Origin: BOG-908 sp965198825
GTDB lineage: Bacteria; Pseudomonadota; Alphaproteobacteria; Acetobacterales; Acetobacteraceae
Direction of reading: 5' to 3'
Length of the DNA: 64,000 nucleotides
Assembly (NCBI GenBank): GCA_965198825.1
Contig: CBDAQB010000002.1
Coordinates: forward strand, 744,001-808,000
In this document: positions 9,331 through 17,615 of the stretch, in pieces
How the letters are laid out: every line of letters starts with the position of its first letter
Position numbering within the stretch: position 1 is the first letter of the stretch
The notes under the pieces: model-generated
What the model saw: only the letters and a program-made list of their open reading frames with translations
Databases searched by the model: none
Told to the model about the DNA's origin: nothing
Program-made: the position numbers and the translations under genes

Positions 9331-12026
9331 TACTGCACGCGCCCCCACGAAGCCGGGTTACTTGGATCGCCCCCATTGAAGCGATAGCCGCCTTGCACAC
9401 TGCCGGCCGTCGGCGCTGCGGCATTATGCGAGCCGACAACATTCTGTGGAGATCCGGTCACCATGATCCGACCACGCTGCCCGTTCACGACCGTCGTCGG
9501 ATCTATTCGCGAGATCACTCCAAGGGCGCGCTGCTGCACTTCGGGGGGCAGGCCCTTGCTCCACTGCGAGTAGGGCGCGCCGTTCATGGCGTCGATTGCG
9601 CCGAGATAGGTTTGGACATTCGGCTGTGAGTGCCACGCCTGATCAAACGAAGCGGCCGGCTCGTATTTGCCGCCGTTCGTGAACTTGTCTGCATTTTGCT
9701 TGAAGTAGTTCAGATATCCGTTTGCATAGTCGGCAGCGGACTGGGCAGTGACAGCCTTTAGATTCGACATCGCCGAGATTGCCTCAGGCGTCATGTTCAG
9801 TGACGGATTGGCCTTTTCGTATTTCTCTGTGAGGCCAAGCCCGCCACTGCCGCCCATCGCTTTCTCGTCGAGAGCGGCCTGGCTGAGCATGACCTTGGCC
9901 GCTTCCTGCGCCTGCGGCGCGTCGGGGAGATAGCCGCTGTTGACGAAGCTCTGATACACGCTGATCGGCGCGTAGGTTTTCAGCCAAGTCGAAACCGCGG
10001 CGCGATCATCGCCACCTGCGCCAGTCGGCAGGCCTTGGGCATAGTTGCGGGCTTCCAACGCACGTTGGATCTGCTGTTCCGCGTCGGTCGCTTGCTGCGC
10101 GACCTGACCGGAGCGCGCGAGGTCGTTTTTGTAGGCCTCCATTTGGATCGGCTGCGTCGAGGCCGGCACAAAGCCAACTTGCTTGCCGTCCTGGAAAAGC
10201 AACGTGCCAGGCGTGCCGTCGCTGTTGGTGCCCTGCACGCTTGTCTGGCGGCTAACGTCTGGCACCATCCCCGGCGTCACGTTGACCACGTGACCATCCG
10301 CAGAATCGGTTTGCACCATCGTGCCGCCAACGAACTTTGTATCCACGCCCTTTGGCGGCGGCAGGCCCGGCATCCGCATCGTCGTGCGGTTGCCTTGTGC
10401 GTCGAGGGCGAAAATGTAGCCAGGCTCACCAGGCACGGCTGCAGGTGCATTGCCCTGATACAGCGGGGTTTTCCCTGCATCGGGATTCGTCGCGACAGGC
10501 ATGGCCGGCGAGGCGCTTGTTGGCGCAGCACCAGGGGCGGGCGACTGCGTATTGCCTGCAGGAGGAGGCAGCAGCGCGTTGTATGTTGGCTTCTGCGATC
10601 CAGCGGACTGCGGAGCGGCGGCTGCTAGGGGATTAATCGGGGACTGCAGCGCGTTCAGCGGCGTGCCGATTGCCGGGCCGCTGGTGGCCATTTTCACTGA
10701 ACCTGAGTTCGGGTCGCCCGCAGAAACCGGAAACGCCGGCTGCGCTCCCGGCGCGTTCGGGGCAGCCGCCTGCGATGGCTGAGGCGTGGTGACCGTGCCG
10801 GGCTGATTGCCGACGATTGGCGCCGTTGGAGGGGCAGGCGCCCGAATACCGGACAGCATCGCGTTGAAGCCCGGCGTGGAGCCGGAGGATGACGCATCTG
10901 TCGCAACCGGCTGGCCATTCGCCGTTGGCGTGGCCGTGGCAACCTGGACAGGAGCAGCGGCCGAGACAGGAGCCGGCGCCGAGCCTGAAAATCGCCTGTA
11001 GTAGTCGCTAAGCTTGGTTCCGTTTGCATCAGCCGGATCGTACTTGCCGCCCGTTGCCACGAACTTTTGCATGCCGGCGACGCCGCCGAGGTGCGCGACT
11101 GCCTCGAGCCCGCTCTGGTCGTAATTTGACGCACCAGGTGTCGCCGCAATGGTTTGGTCGATGTTATTGATATGAGCGCCGTATGCAGCATCTTGCGCGT
11201 CAGGGTTGTTGCGGAAATCCGCTAGTGTTTTGACCTGCGGATAACCAGGGATGCTGAGTGTTCCCTGCCAACTGTTGCTGTTAGGATTCTCGCCCTGAGC
11301 GGGCTTGTACATCCCAAGATCCGCGAGCCGAGCTGTTCCAAACTGATACGTGCCGGCAAAGCCCTGCGCGTTGACCGCTGTGGGATCATTGCCCGACTCA
11401 GAGGTTGCCAGCGGACCCTGGAGACCACCACCATTCGATGCCGAAGGTGCAGGAGCCGTGACACCACCAGGCCCAACGTAACCACCCCCAGGGGTCGCCT
11501 GCATGGGAGGCTGCGGCGTCGCCGAAAGGGTCTGACCCTGCTGGTTGAACTGTTCCTGCGCCGTGAGGGCGATGCCCCGAAATAGGTGCAGAGCGTTGTC
11601 ACCAGGGTATGTCTCTGACGGGATGTTCTTTGCGCCGCTTGCGATGAGCTGCTGCCGCCCAGCCGCCCAGAGTGCAGGCCTTTGGTCAGGCGGCGCGTTC
11701 AGGATGGCACCGGCCATCGAAGCCCGCATCCCCATGTCCTGGAGCGCTTGCGTTCTGGTGTTCTGATCAAGTTGAGGCAGAGCCGACAGGTAAGCCTGCG
11801 CCGCGTTAGGATTGGCCCCAAACGCGGCAGCGGTCGCGGTCGGGTCGCGTGCCAACAATCCGCCAGCATTATCGCGGAACGTCTGCTGGTTCGCGAGCGC
11901 CTGCTCCGTCCCAGCATTCGCTAAAGCATTGGTCTGCAAACCCTGTCCAGCAGCTAAAGCCGCCGGCACGTTCAGCGCATTGTTGGCAAACGGGCTGGTG
12001 ACAGGAGATGCGGAAAATTCAGCCAT
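9330..12026 (-). CDS. phage virion protein with lysozyme/transglycosylase-like domain
   Basis: 898 aa from the ATG at 12026 (GAAGG ribosome site). A longer frame to 12239 exists, but its first 71 residues look non-coding. Residues about 205-340 form a muramidase-like domain: SESGNDPTAVNAQGFAGTYQFG contains a candidate catalytic Glu followed by a substrate-cleft pattern typical of phage lytic transglycosylases. It is surrounded by long Ala/Pro/Gln-rich linkers and helical regions. Such proteins locally open peptidoglycan during DNA entry. Its stop overlaps the start of the giant downstream protein, so the two are probably made together as an ejection apparatus. Confidence 0.75.
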   Translation of the reverse strand: MAEFSASPVTSPFANNALNVPAALAAGQGLQTNALANAGTEQALANQQTFRDNAGGLLARDPTATAAAFGANPNAAQAYLSALPQLDQNTRTQALQDMGMRASMAGAILNAPPDQRPALWAAGRQQLIASGAKNIPSETYPGDNALHLFRGIALTAQEQFNQQGQTLSATPQPPMQATPGGGYVGPGGVTAPAPSASNGGGLQGPLATSESGNDPTAVNAQGFAGTYQFGTARLADLGMYKPAQGENPNSNSWQGTLSIPGYPQVKTLADFRNNPDAQDAAYGAHINNIDQTIAATPGASNYDQSGLEAVAHLGGVAGMQKFVATGGKYDPADANGTKLSDYYRRFSGSAPAPVSAAAPVQVATATPTANGQPVATDASSSGSTPGFNAMLSGIRAPAPPTAPIVGNQPGTVTTPQPSQAAAPNAPGAQPAFPVSAGDPNSGSVKMATSGPAIGTPLNALQSPINPLAAAAPQSAGSQKPTYNALLPPPAGNTQSPAPGAAPTSASPAMPVATNPDAGKTPLYQGNAPAAVPGEPGYIFALDAQGNRTTMRMPGLPPPKGVDTKFVGGTMVQTDSADGHVVNVTPGMVPDVSRQTSVQGTNSDGTPGTLLFQDGKQVGFVPASTQPIQMEAYKNDLARSGQVAQQATDAEQQIQRALEARNYAQGLPTGAGGDDRAAVSTWLKTYAPISVYQSFVNSGYLPDAPQAQEAAKVMLSQAALDEKAMGGSGGLGLTEKYEKANPSLNMTPEAISAMSNLKAVTAQSAADYANGYLNYFKQNADKFTNGGKYEPAASFDQAWHSQPNVQTYLGAIDAMNGAPYSQWSKGLPPEVQQRALGVISRIDPTTVVNGQRGRIMVTGSPQNVVGSHNAAAPTAGSVQGGYRFNGGDPSNPASWGRVQ

Positions 12027-12225
12027 GCAGGTCTTACCTTCACCACCAATCGACACCTCAAGTGTAGCACGAAGCAGTGAATCAGGGTAGCCAAGAAAGT
12101 CGCGTAGACGCGGAAGTCCCTTTCTGGTGCTCTGAAGTTCAGAACACTCCTCAAGTAAACGACCGCGAACGACATAGAACGAAAGCGGACGACAGAAGCC
12201 GCAGCGCCCAGGCAATCGCGCAGAC

Positions 12226-12534
12226 TCAACGATCTCCAATTCCCAGACTTTGGCTATGTGGACAGTTCGTGCCGAAGTATCGTCCTGCCTGCCCGATAAG
12301 CTGCGTCGCGACGATGCCCGCGAAGACCAGTCCGATAATCAACGGCAGAAGATGTCTGCGAACATCGACCATGACCGTGCCGGGGACCAAAGTGGCCTCG
12401 ATCGCGCGGCGAACATCCTCGCGGGGCGTTGAACGAGAGACAAAAGCGGTGACTCGAAACTGAGTCCCCTTCATACTTGTCACGTCCCAATGGTATTGAG
12501 TGTAAGGGCTGCCACCAACGCCGCCACCTGGCAT
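12226..12534 (-). CDS. small phage membrane protein
   Basis: 102 aa. The ATG at 12534 is preceded by GAGGAG at ideal spacing, which decides the start over a codon at 12576. The soluble N-terminus (about 65 residues, containing SRSTPREDVRRAIEATL) is followed by one membrane helix (LLPLIIGLVFAGIVATQLIG) and a short tail. With one helix and a position beside the ejection genes it could be a spanin/holin-like or tail-tube accessory protein, but no family is recognised. It lies 200 bp upstream of the transglycosylase-bearing gene. Confidence 0.6.
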   Translation of the reverse strand: MPGGGVGGSPYTQYHWDVTSMKGTQFRVTAFVSRSTPREDVRRAIEATLVPGTVMVDVRRHLLPLIIGLVFAGIVATQLIGQAGRYFGTNCPHSQSLGIGDR

Positions 12535-12695
12535 ATCGCTACTCCTCGCTTCGGCACTGCTTGAGCTGAAGCCCAAATGCGTGATCCGTTATACAGCCGG
12601 CTTATCTTGCTAGTCGCGCAAGCGGGCGGAAATGCTATAGTGGAGGCTCGCGAGTAGGCCCCCCGCCGTTCTCCACGAACTTCGGTAAGCTTGGC

Positions 12696-13352
12696 CTAAC
12701 GAGCGTTCTGATTGAACCCCGGCACTCCGACTGGGCAAGCGGCGACCGTTTGAGGCTTCAAGGTCATCAAATCGGACGTCCAACACTGGTCGAACACGGA
12801 GCAGTAGCAGGCTCGATATCGAATATCCGTCGAGGCTTTGAGAAAGCGATCGGAAATCTCGTGCTGAGTGGGAGTGGCCGGCACAACCATAAGAAGCCTT
12901 CTTTCCCCAGGCCGTAGCACTTGGTTCTCGGCGTCGTAGATTGCAAAACCACCAGGCATTTGGGCCTTTCGGTCATTGGCATTGGATGACAAGCCGCAGC
13001 ACAGCTTAAGCAAAGTGTAGAAGTCTTCCACAAGCTGGCCATGAAAAAGGACTTGAAAGCTTTCTAGCTTAGCGGGTCCGATCCCGGCGTTCACTAAAGC
13101 GATCTGGGTGGGTGAGCTCGTTGAAAACTGATCGTCTACCTGCAGGAAGGGCCACGAGTTAGCCTGCACGAGTTGGGCGTTCGCCTGGACGAGCTTTTGC
13201 TCAGTCCGGCCGTGGTCGATGGCGACATACAAAGATACCGCGGAAATGAAGACGGCCAGCAGCGCCAGGATCAGGTCTAGGGGTCGATAGCCGACGTGTC
13301 TGGGGTGCGCGTGGACGTGGTCTACACCCGTGTGTATCGGCGGCTCGGACAT
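12696..13352 (-). CDS. membrane-anchored hypothetical protein
   Basis: 218 aa from the ATG at 13352 (GGGAG 8-12 bp upstream). The frame extends to 13598 but would then overlap the serine recombinase start. Residues 1-25 are His/Pro-rich. Residues about 28-48 form one membrane helix (LILALLAVFISAVSLYVAI). The remainder is a beta-rich outer domain with an N-A-G-I-G-P-A-K-L-E-S-F element and several Cys (LLKLCCGLS, YRACYCSVFDQCW). The Asn-Gly-Gly-Pro-Ala pattern recurs in small membrane proteins of unknown role. It does not resemble a phage structural gene, so it is probably inserted cargo. Confidence 0.65.
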   Translation of the reverse strand: MSEPPIHTGVDHVHAHPRHVGYRPLDLILALLAVFISAVSLYVAIDHGRTEQKLVQANAQLVQANSWPFLQVDDQFSTSSPTQIALVNAGIGPAKLESFQVLFHGQLVEDFYTLLKLCCGLSSNANDRKAQMPGGFAIYDAENQVLRPGERRLLMVVPATPTQHEISDRFLKASTDIRYRACYCSVFDQCWTSDLMTLKPQTVAACPVGVPGFNQNAR

Positions 13353-13438
13353 GGCTGGCGTCTCCCAAGTCCTCCATTGTGGCAAATCGGGTAGGGCAGG
13401 GAAACCGTGGTGACTCCACCAATCAGCCGGACCGCTCG

Positions 13439-13541
13439 TGTCCGAAAACGTTCGTTTGCGGACATCCATGAACAGGATGCCCATAAAGTAGCTTGACGCC
13501 ATTACGGACATGGCTACTAATTCGGACACCAATTCCGGACA
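13439..13541. promoter_or_regulatory. res-like hexamer cluster upstream of the recombinase
   Basis: Five copies of TGTCCG or its complement CGGACA lie at 13439, 13459, 13505, 13523 and 13536, just before the serine recombinase start at 13554. The first two form an inverted repeat with a 14-bp spacer, giving a 26-bp dyad close to the size of a resolvase subsite. The others are in direct orientation. This layout is what one expects of binding subsites for the adjacent recombinase, which would also autoregulate it. Binding is inferred only from position and symmetry. Confidence 0.5.
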
Positions 13542-13553
13542 GAAGCATCGCAC

Positions 13554-14213
13554 ATGCCGCGCACCTTTGCCTACCTTCGCGTCAGTACAGCAGGGCAAAC
13601 AACCGAAAACCAGCTGAAGGAAATACGCGGCGCCGGTTTTCAGGTTGAAGGCCGCAGGGTTGTCTCGGAGACGGTTTCCGGGAGTTCGGCAATTGAGCAG
13701 CGGCCGGGCTTCATGCGGTTGATGGACCGCATGGAGGAGGGAGACGTGCTGATTGTCACAAAGCTCGACCGGCTCGGCCGCGATGCCATTGACGTGTCCT
13801 CAACGGTGAAAAGGCTTGAGGAAATGGGTGTGCGCGTGCACTGCCTCGCACTAGGCGGCATGGATCTGACTAGTCCGGCAGGGAAGATGACCATGGGCGT
13901 GATCAACGCCGTGGCTCAGTTCGAGCGAGACCTGATCATCGAGCGGACTCAATCCGGCCTATCGCGCGCAAAGGCCGCTGGAGAGGTACTTGGACGGCCA
14001 AGGTCGCTTACCGCGGAGAAGCAGAAGGCGGTGCTGGAAGCATTACAGAAAGGAGCCAGCGTTGCCTCTGTAGCGCGGGACTACGGAACCAGCCGGCAGA
14101 CGGTCATGCGGGTGCGAAACGCTCGCCGCTGTTTAAGCTGCGGCGAACTCAAGTGCCGAGACGTTTGTAGCGCACTCTCAGATCAGCGGGGTTTTAGCTC
14201 TTGGTCGTCTTGA
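13554..14213 (+). CDS. serine recombinase (resolvase/invertase family)
   Basis: 219 aa. The N-terminal catalytic domain has YLRVST with nucleophile Ser11, then KLDRLGRD (70-77) and FERDLIIERT (123-132) with the expected arginines. A DNA-binding helix-turn-helix (ASVASVARDYGTSRQTVMRV) lies at about 168-187. The family cuts and rejoins DNA at short dyad sites, for cointegrate resolution or inversion. The C-terminus carries an extra Cys cluster (CLSCGELKCRDVC, 193-205), unusual in small resolvases and possibly metal-binding. It is read rightward inside a leftward phage region, with candidate target hexamers directly upstream. No transposase was found beside it. Confidence 0.9.
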   Translation: MPRTFAYLRVSTAGQTTENQLKEIRGAGFQVEGRRVVSETVSGSSAIEQRPGFMRLMDRMEEGDVLIVTKLDRLGRDAIDVSSTVKRLEEMGVRVHCLALGGMDLTSPAGKMTMGVINAVAQFERDLIIERTQSGLSRAKAAGEVLGRPRSLTAEKQKAVLEALQKGASVASVARDYGTSRQTVMRVRNARRCLSCGELKCRDVCSALSDQRGFSSWSS

Positions 14214-14329
14214 AGGTCTAAGAGCAAATTAATCGTCTAGACCATCACTGCGAAGCGATTGACGTAAGACGAAAACTAGTGATCCTTAGGAATGAAGTAG
14301 AAATATAGACAAAGTGTTGGGATCGTACA

Positions 14330-15250
14330 ATGCTTCGTATGAGAACCGCCATACCATTCGCGCTCGCCGCCCATACAGGTGGCGCACCAGCTCTTGCACA
14401 ATCGGCTAACTATAGCTTCCATGTCTATAATACATCGCCTAATGTTTCTGAGACGCTTGTGGCTAAAAATGCATCTGGTGCGTTGCTTTTCGAGCGGCAA
14501 ACGATCAGAGGCGTGTCTACTTGCATTCTCGTACAAGGTAGCAGCCACACCGTCATTAGCGATCCCAAAGGGAATTTAACGTTGTGCACTGGTCTTGGTA
14601 GTAATGGCGGCGTAGTTGGCTACTACAACAACGGTAGCGCGTTGCCCCCCTACTCAGGTTTCGCCTACTACAAGGGCACTTACGTTGATGTTGCCCCAGG
14701 CTCAGCTAGTGCTCTCTGGGGGAGCACAGTCTACGCCGTGAGTCCGCAAGGGTTAATGTGTGGCGGCTATCAAGCTTCTGATGGAAGTTACCCCATCTTT
14801 GTGACCTATGGTTCGTCATATAACATCGTGCAACTCGGAGGCGTCTTAACGCTAGTTTGTCGCGGTATCAACGACAGTGGGGCAATCGTCGCTCAGGAAC
14901 TATTTGCGACTATGCGAGGCGATCAAGAAAGCAGCATAATGATAGTTGATGGTGTTCCGTCGCTGATAGCATTTCCGGGGTCAGTGGCCACCTACGCAAA
15001 CAACATAAATGACAAAGGCGATGTAGTAGGATATTACTACAATGCAGATTATGTGCAGCATGGATTTATCTACAGCAGTTCTCGCAATGCATATGTTGGC
15101 CCGATTGATGTGAAGGGCGCGGCGGGCACAAGCTTAACTGGTATCACAAACGACGATGTAATCACGGGTTCAGTGCTGTTTCCCGGCGCCAAAGTTTCGC
15201 AAGCAATTATGGGAAAGCCAGTGCCACCAGAGCCTACCGCCGGTCAGTAG
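14330..15250 (+). CDS. secreted HAF-repeat protein
   Basis: 306 aa with a short signal peptide (MLRMRTAIPFALAAHTG, ending near ALAQ). Repeats of the kind I-N-D-S/K-G-x-I/V-V (INDSGAIVAQ, INDKGDVVGYYYN) alternate with GFAYYKG/GFIYSSS strands and end with PIDVKGAAGTSLTGIT. It belongs to the same extracellular HAF family as the gene at 810-1700, with which it shares layout but not close sequence. Placed between the recombinase and the terminase, it sits where phage head genes would be expected, and its lower GC suggests separate acquisition. Likely exported cargo. Confidence 0.8.
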   Translation: MLRMRTAIPFALAAHTGGAPALAQSANYSFHVYNTSPNVSETLVAKNASGALLFERQTIRGVSTCILVQGSSHTVISDPKGNLTLCTGLGSNGGVVGYYNNGSALPPYSGFAYYKGTYVDVAPGSASALWGSTVYAVSPQGLMCGGYQASDGSYPIFVTYGSSYNIVQLGGVLTLVCRGINDSGAIVAQELFATMRGDQESSIMIVDGVPSLIAFPGSVATYANNINDKGDVVGYYYNADYVQHGFIYSSSRNAYVGPIDVKGAAGTSLTGITNDDVITGSVLFPGAKVSQAIMGKPVPPEPTAGQ

Positions 15251-15372
15251 TCGGACAAGAACTACGGTAGTCAGAAGGGGGCTGTTGCTTGTTACCCAGC
15301 GAGCATGGAGATAACTGAACGGCTAGTGGCACAACTTTCTACACCGCTCTCGGACCTGCTCTGCGGCGCCTT

Positions 15373-16905
15373 CTACACCGTCCGCCAACTGCCTTCGGCT
15401 TCATAAGCCTCGTCGTTCGTGCCGAACGCGCGTGCCCAACTGTCTCGCGGCTTCGGAACTGACTTCGGCTTGTTTGGCGCGTGCATGACGTCCAACAGCT
15501 GACCCACTAAACCTAAGCTGTCCACGATGTCGTCGTGCTTGCCCGCCGGGAAGCTCATCAGCTCAATCTCGAGATCAGCGCGCCAAGGAGCAGTCGCAGC
15601 AATATGCAAGCCTTTCAAGGCCATACGGCCGCGGATCGATTGGGCTCTCACGGCCTTGTCGCCGCGTGTTGGAAACTGCCTACGGTGCACGTATGCGCGG
15701 CGTTCGCTCTGCCGCTTGTCAATGAAAGGCCCCAGGCTGGCCTTGATCTGGCCGGTTTCTTCTGCCCATCCGATGGGCTTCCACTGGATTACGAGATCGC
15801 AAAAAGCCTCGATCCATTTGTCCGACGCGGTTTGAGCTCGCCAAACGTCTAAAAGCCACAGACGGTCTTCTGCATCGATGCCAACCACAACGTGGACGGT
15901 GTAGTCACCGCCGCCCGCTGTGACGGCATAGTCGCTAGCGCCGAAGATCCGGAGGCTGTTTCGGGGAGGAGGCTCGCTGATGGGGCGGAGCCAATCCTTG
16001 AGGAAGTATGACCCACTCTCCGGTGCGGGGCGCTGCTGGTAGAGGGCCGACCAATCCCGCGTGCGGCCAGCCTTTGAAAACGAAGCGAAGTCTTCTCGCA
16101 ACTTGGCCCCGAAGCCGTAATCATCATCAGACCAGAGGAACTCACCACTAGACCGCCCAAGTGGATCGTCAGCTTCTGCGATAGCCGGCAGTCGCACGAT
16201 GCGCCACTGGGTTCCCTCGGCCTCCTCCAGGCGGCCTCCAAGGTCTCCTTCCGCCCAGCGGGTCATAATCAGGATCTGTGCTGCGCCTGGCCGTAGACGC
16301 GGGTAGAAGTCGGACCAGTACCAGTTCCAGACCATCTCCTGCATTGTCTCGCTGTCGGCGTCCTGGCGCGTCTTGACCGGGTCATCGATCAACCCGCAGT
16401 CGGCTCGAAAGCCTGCGATGCCCATGCCGACACCGGCCGCTAGATACTCGGATCCATTGGTCGTATCCCAGTGCTCAACGGCTTCCGTGGCTAAGCCGTA
16501 GCCCAGCGTCTTTTTGTTCTCGAGAGCGAACCGGCGCACCTGCTTCGAGACATACTCCGCGCGCTTGATGGTGTGGGATGCGGCTAAGATTTTCATGCCG
16601 CCGCGAGCCATCATCCAAGGCGGGAACAGGTAGCTTCCATAGGTCGTCTTCGCCGATCCAGGCGGCATCAGGACCATAAGCTTGCGGTTCTCGCCCCGAG
16701 CGATTGCTTCAAGCTCACGAATGAGAAGTCGATGGTGGGCAGCCGGCCGCTGGTTTTGCGTCTTCAGTGCTTCAATGCACCAGGTCGTCAGATCCTCTCG
16801 GATCGCCCTGGCTCGAAGCTCTCGCAGGATTGTCAGCTCCTTGAGCTGCGCGGAGCTCAGCGAGTTCGCGGAGGAGTTCGTCCGTCTCTGCGTCGCTAAA
16901 GCCAT
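15373..16905 (-). CDS. terL: phage terminase large subunit
   Basis: 510 aa from the ATG at 16905 (AGGATC ribosome site). The N-terminal packaging ATPase has Walker A MPPGSAKTT (about 80-88) and a Walker B-like LIDDP (about 172-176), followed by the coupling motif ILIMTRW. The C-terminal RNase-H-like nuclease has candidate acidic residues in GASDYA (about Asp325), EET (382-383) and GKHDDIVDS (458-459). It translocates and cuts concatemeric phage DNA at the portal. The start lies inside the small-subunit gene (134-bp overlap). The usual next gene, a portal, is missing; the sequence after its stop holds HAF cargo in the opposite direction. Confidence 0.95.
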   Translation of the reverse strand: MALATQRRTNSSANSLSSAQLKELTILRELRARAIREDLTTWCIEALKTQNQRPAAHHRLLIRELEAIARGENRKLMVLMPPGSAKTTYGSYLFPPWMMARGGMKILAASHTIKRAEYVSKQVRRFALENKKTLGYGLATEAVEHWDTTNGSEYLAAGVGMGIAGFRADCGLIDDPVKTRQDADSETMQEMVWNWYWSDFYPRLRPGAAQILIMTRWAEGDLGGRLEEAEGTQWRIVRLPAIAEADDPLGRSSGEFLWSDDDYGFGAKLREDFASFSKAGRTRDWSALYQQRPAPESGSYFLKDWLRPISEPPPRNSLRIFGASDYAVTAGGGDYTVHVVVGIDAEDRLWLLDVWRAQTASDKWIEAFCDLVIQWKPIGWAEETGQIKASLGPFIDKRQSERRAYVHRRQFPTRGDKAVRAQSIRGRMALKGLHIAATAPWRADLEIELMSFPAGKHDDIVDSLGLVGQLLDVMHAPNKPKSVPKPRDSWARAFGTNDEAYEAEGSWRTV

Positions 16906-17179
16906 GTTCGATCCTGTGAGTTTCGTTGGCCAAGCGGGGATGCAGATAAGGAGCAGCCTTCGCGGCATGATCGGCTGCCGCAGACCAATTGTTTTGATTG
17001 GCCTCTATCGCCATTGCGCGCAGCAGAACTTCCAGAGGCGACATCGCGGCTATTTCAGGCCGGATTTCTTCGGGCTGTCGTCCGGAGAATGTCGCCATAG
17101 CCTCCACCGCCTGCGCGGTCTTGTCTCTTGAGCCTGGCTTTCTTCCGGCGCCAGGACGGGCGCCGCCGTGAGCTGCCAC
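16772..17179 (-). CDS. terS: phage terminase small subunit-like protein
   Basis: 135 aa from a GTG start with AAGGGA upstream. It opens with the AHGGARPGAGRKPGSRD element common at the N-terminus of small terminase proteins (an Arg/Lys-Gly DNA-binding tail). A helical central part (EIAAMSPLEVLLRAMA, AADHAAKAAPYLHPRLA) and an acidic end follow. Small terminases recognise the packaging site on phage DNA and hand it to TerL. It partly overlaps terL, and a cluster of 9-mer repeats lies directly upstream (17296-17553), a plausible recognition region. Confidence 0.85.
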   Translation of the reverse strand: MAAHGGARPGAGRKPGSRDKTAQAVEAMATFSGRQPEEIRPEIAAMSPLEVLLRAMAIEANQNNWSAAADHAAKAAPYLHPRLANETHRIEHGFSDAETDELLRELAELRAAQGADNPARASSQGDPRGSDDLVH

Positions 17180-17295
17180 CTGGTTGAAATCCCTTGATAG
17201 TTTTCAAAGCACTAGTAGTCGTGGCGGCGCCGTGTCCAGTATTTTCTTACCAATCTTGTTGTCTAGAGCCAAAGATTCTCAAAACAGGTCATACT

Positions 17296-17553
17296 ACCCT
17301 GACCACCCTGACCAAAAACCCGACTGTAAACTATTGTATTTATTATCTGGTCAGGGTGGTCAGGGTGGTCAGGGTTAAAACCATGCAGGAGAAAATCTGA
17401 ATTCACGGGTTTAGGTCAGCAAAATGACGTCCAAAATCCCGCAGCAATCCGTACGTGTTTTGGGCTGACCGCCCTGACCACCCGAAAGAAGTGGCCGTCT
17501 GCCTAGGTTTTTTGTGGTTTTTCGGGGCAGGGCAGCGTTGACTTGGTCAGGGC
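17296..17553. repeat. 9-mer iteron-like repeat cluster (GGTCAGGGT)
   Basis: GGTCAGGGT occurs three times in tandem at 17349-17375, and its complement ACCCTGACC twice in tandem at 17296-17313. Together they form an 18-bp perfect inverted repeat with an AT-rich 35-nt loop. Variants follow: GGGCTGACC at 17462, GCCCTGACC at 17471 and GGTCAGGGC at 17545; the last two pair with each other. All lie in the roughly 435-bp gene-free stretch upstream of the small terminase. They could be a packaging (pac/cos) recognition array, a replication origin or a regulatory hairpin. No ORF there is convincing. Confidence 0.65.
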
Positions 17554-17615
17554 TCATGGGCTGCCCAGGGCTTTCTGCGTTGACTTCGCCAGCTTTGCGC
17601 CAGCATGGTTCCTGA

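Noticed and set aside
12254..12490. Alternative frame over the small membrane protein at 12226-12534
   Set aside because: The chosen frame has a strong GAGGAG site and a proper membrane helix; the alternative is Arg/Gly-rich noise.
17296..17375. Possible CRISPR array
   Set aside because: The repeats are 9 bp and directly tandem without spacers, and no cas gene is present in the window.
17184..17400. Possible small proteins with GQGGQG or RVVRVVRV endings
   Set aside because: These are translations of the tandem 9-mer DNA repeats, with poor starts and no conserved features.
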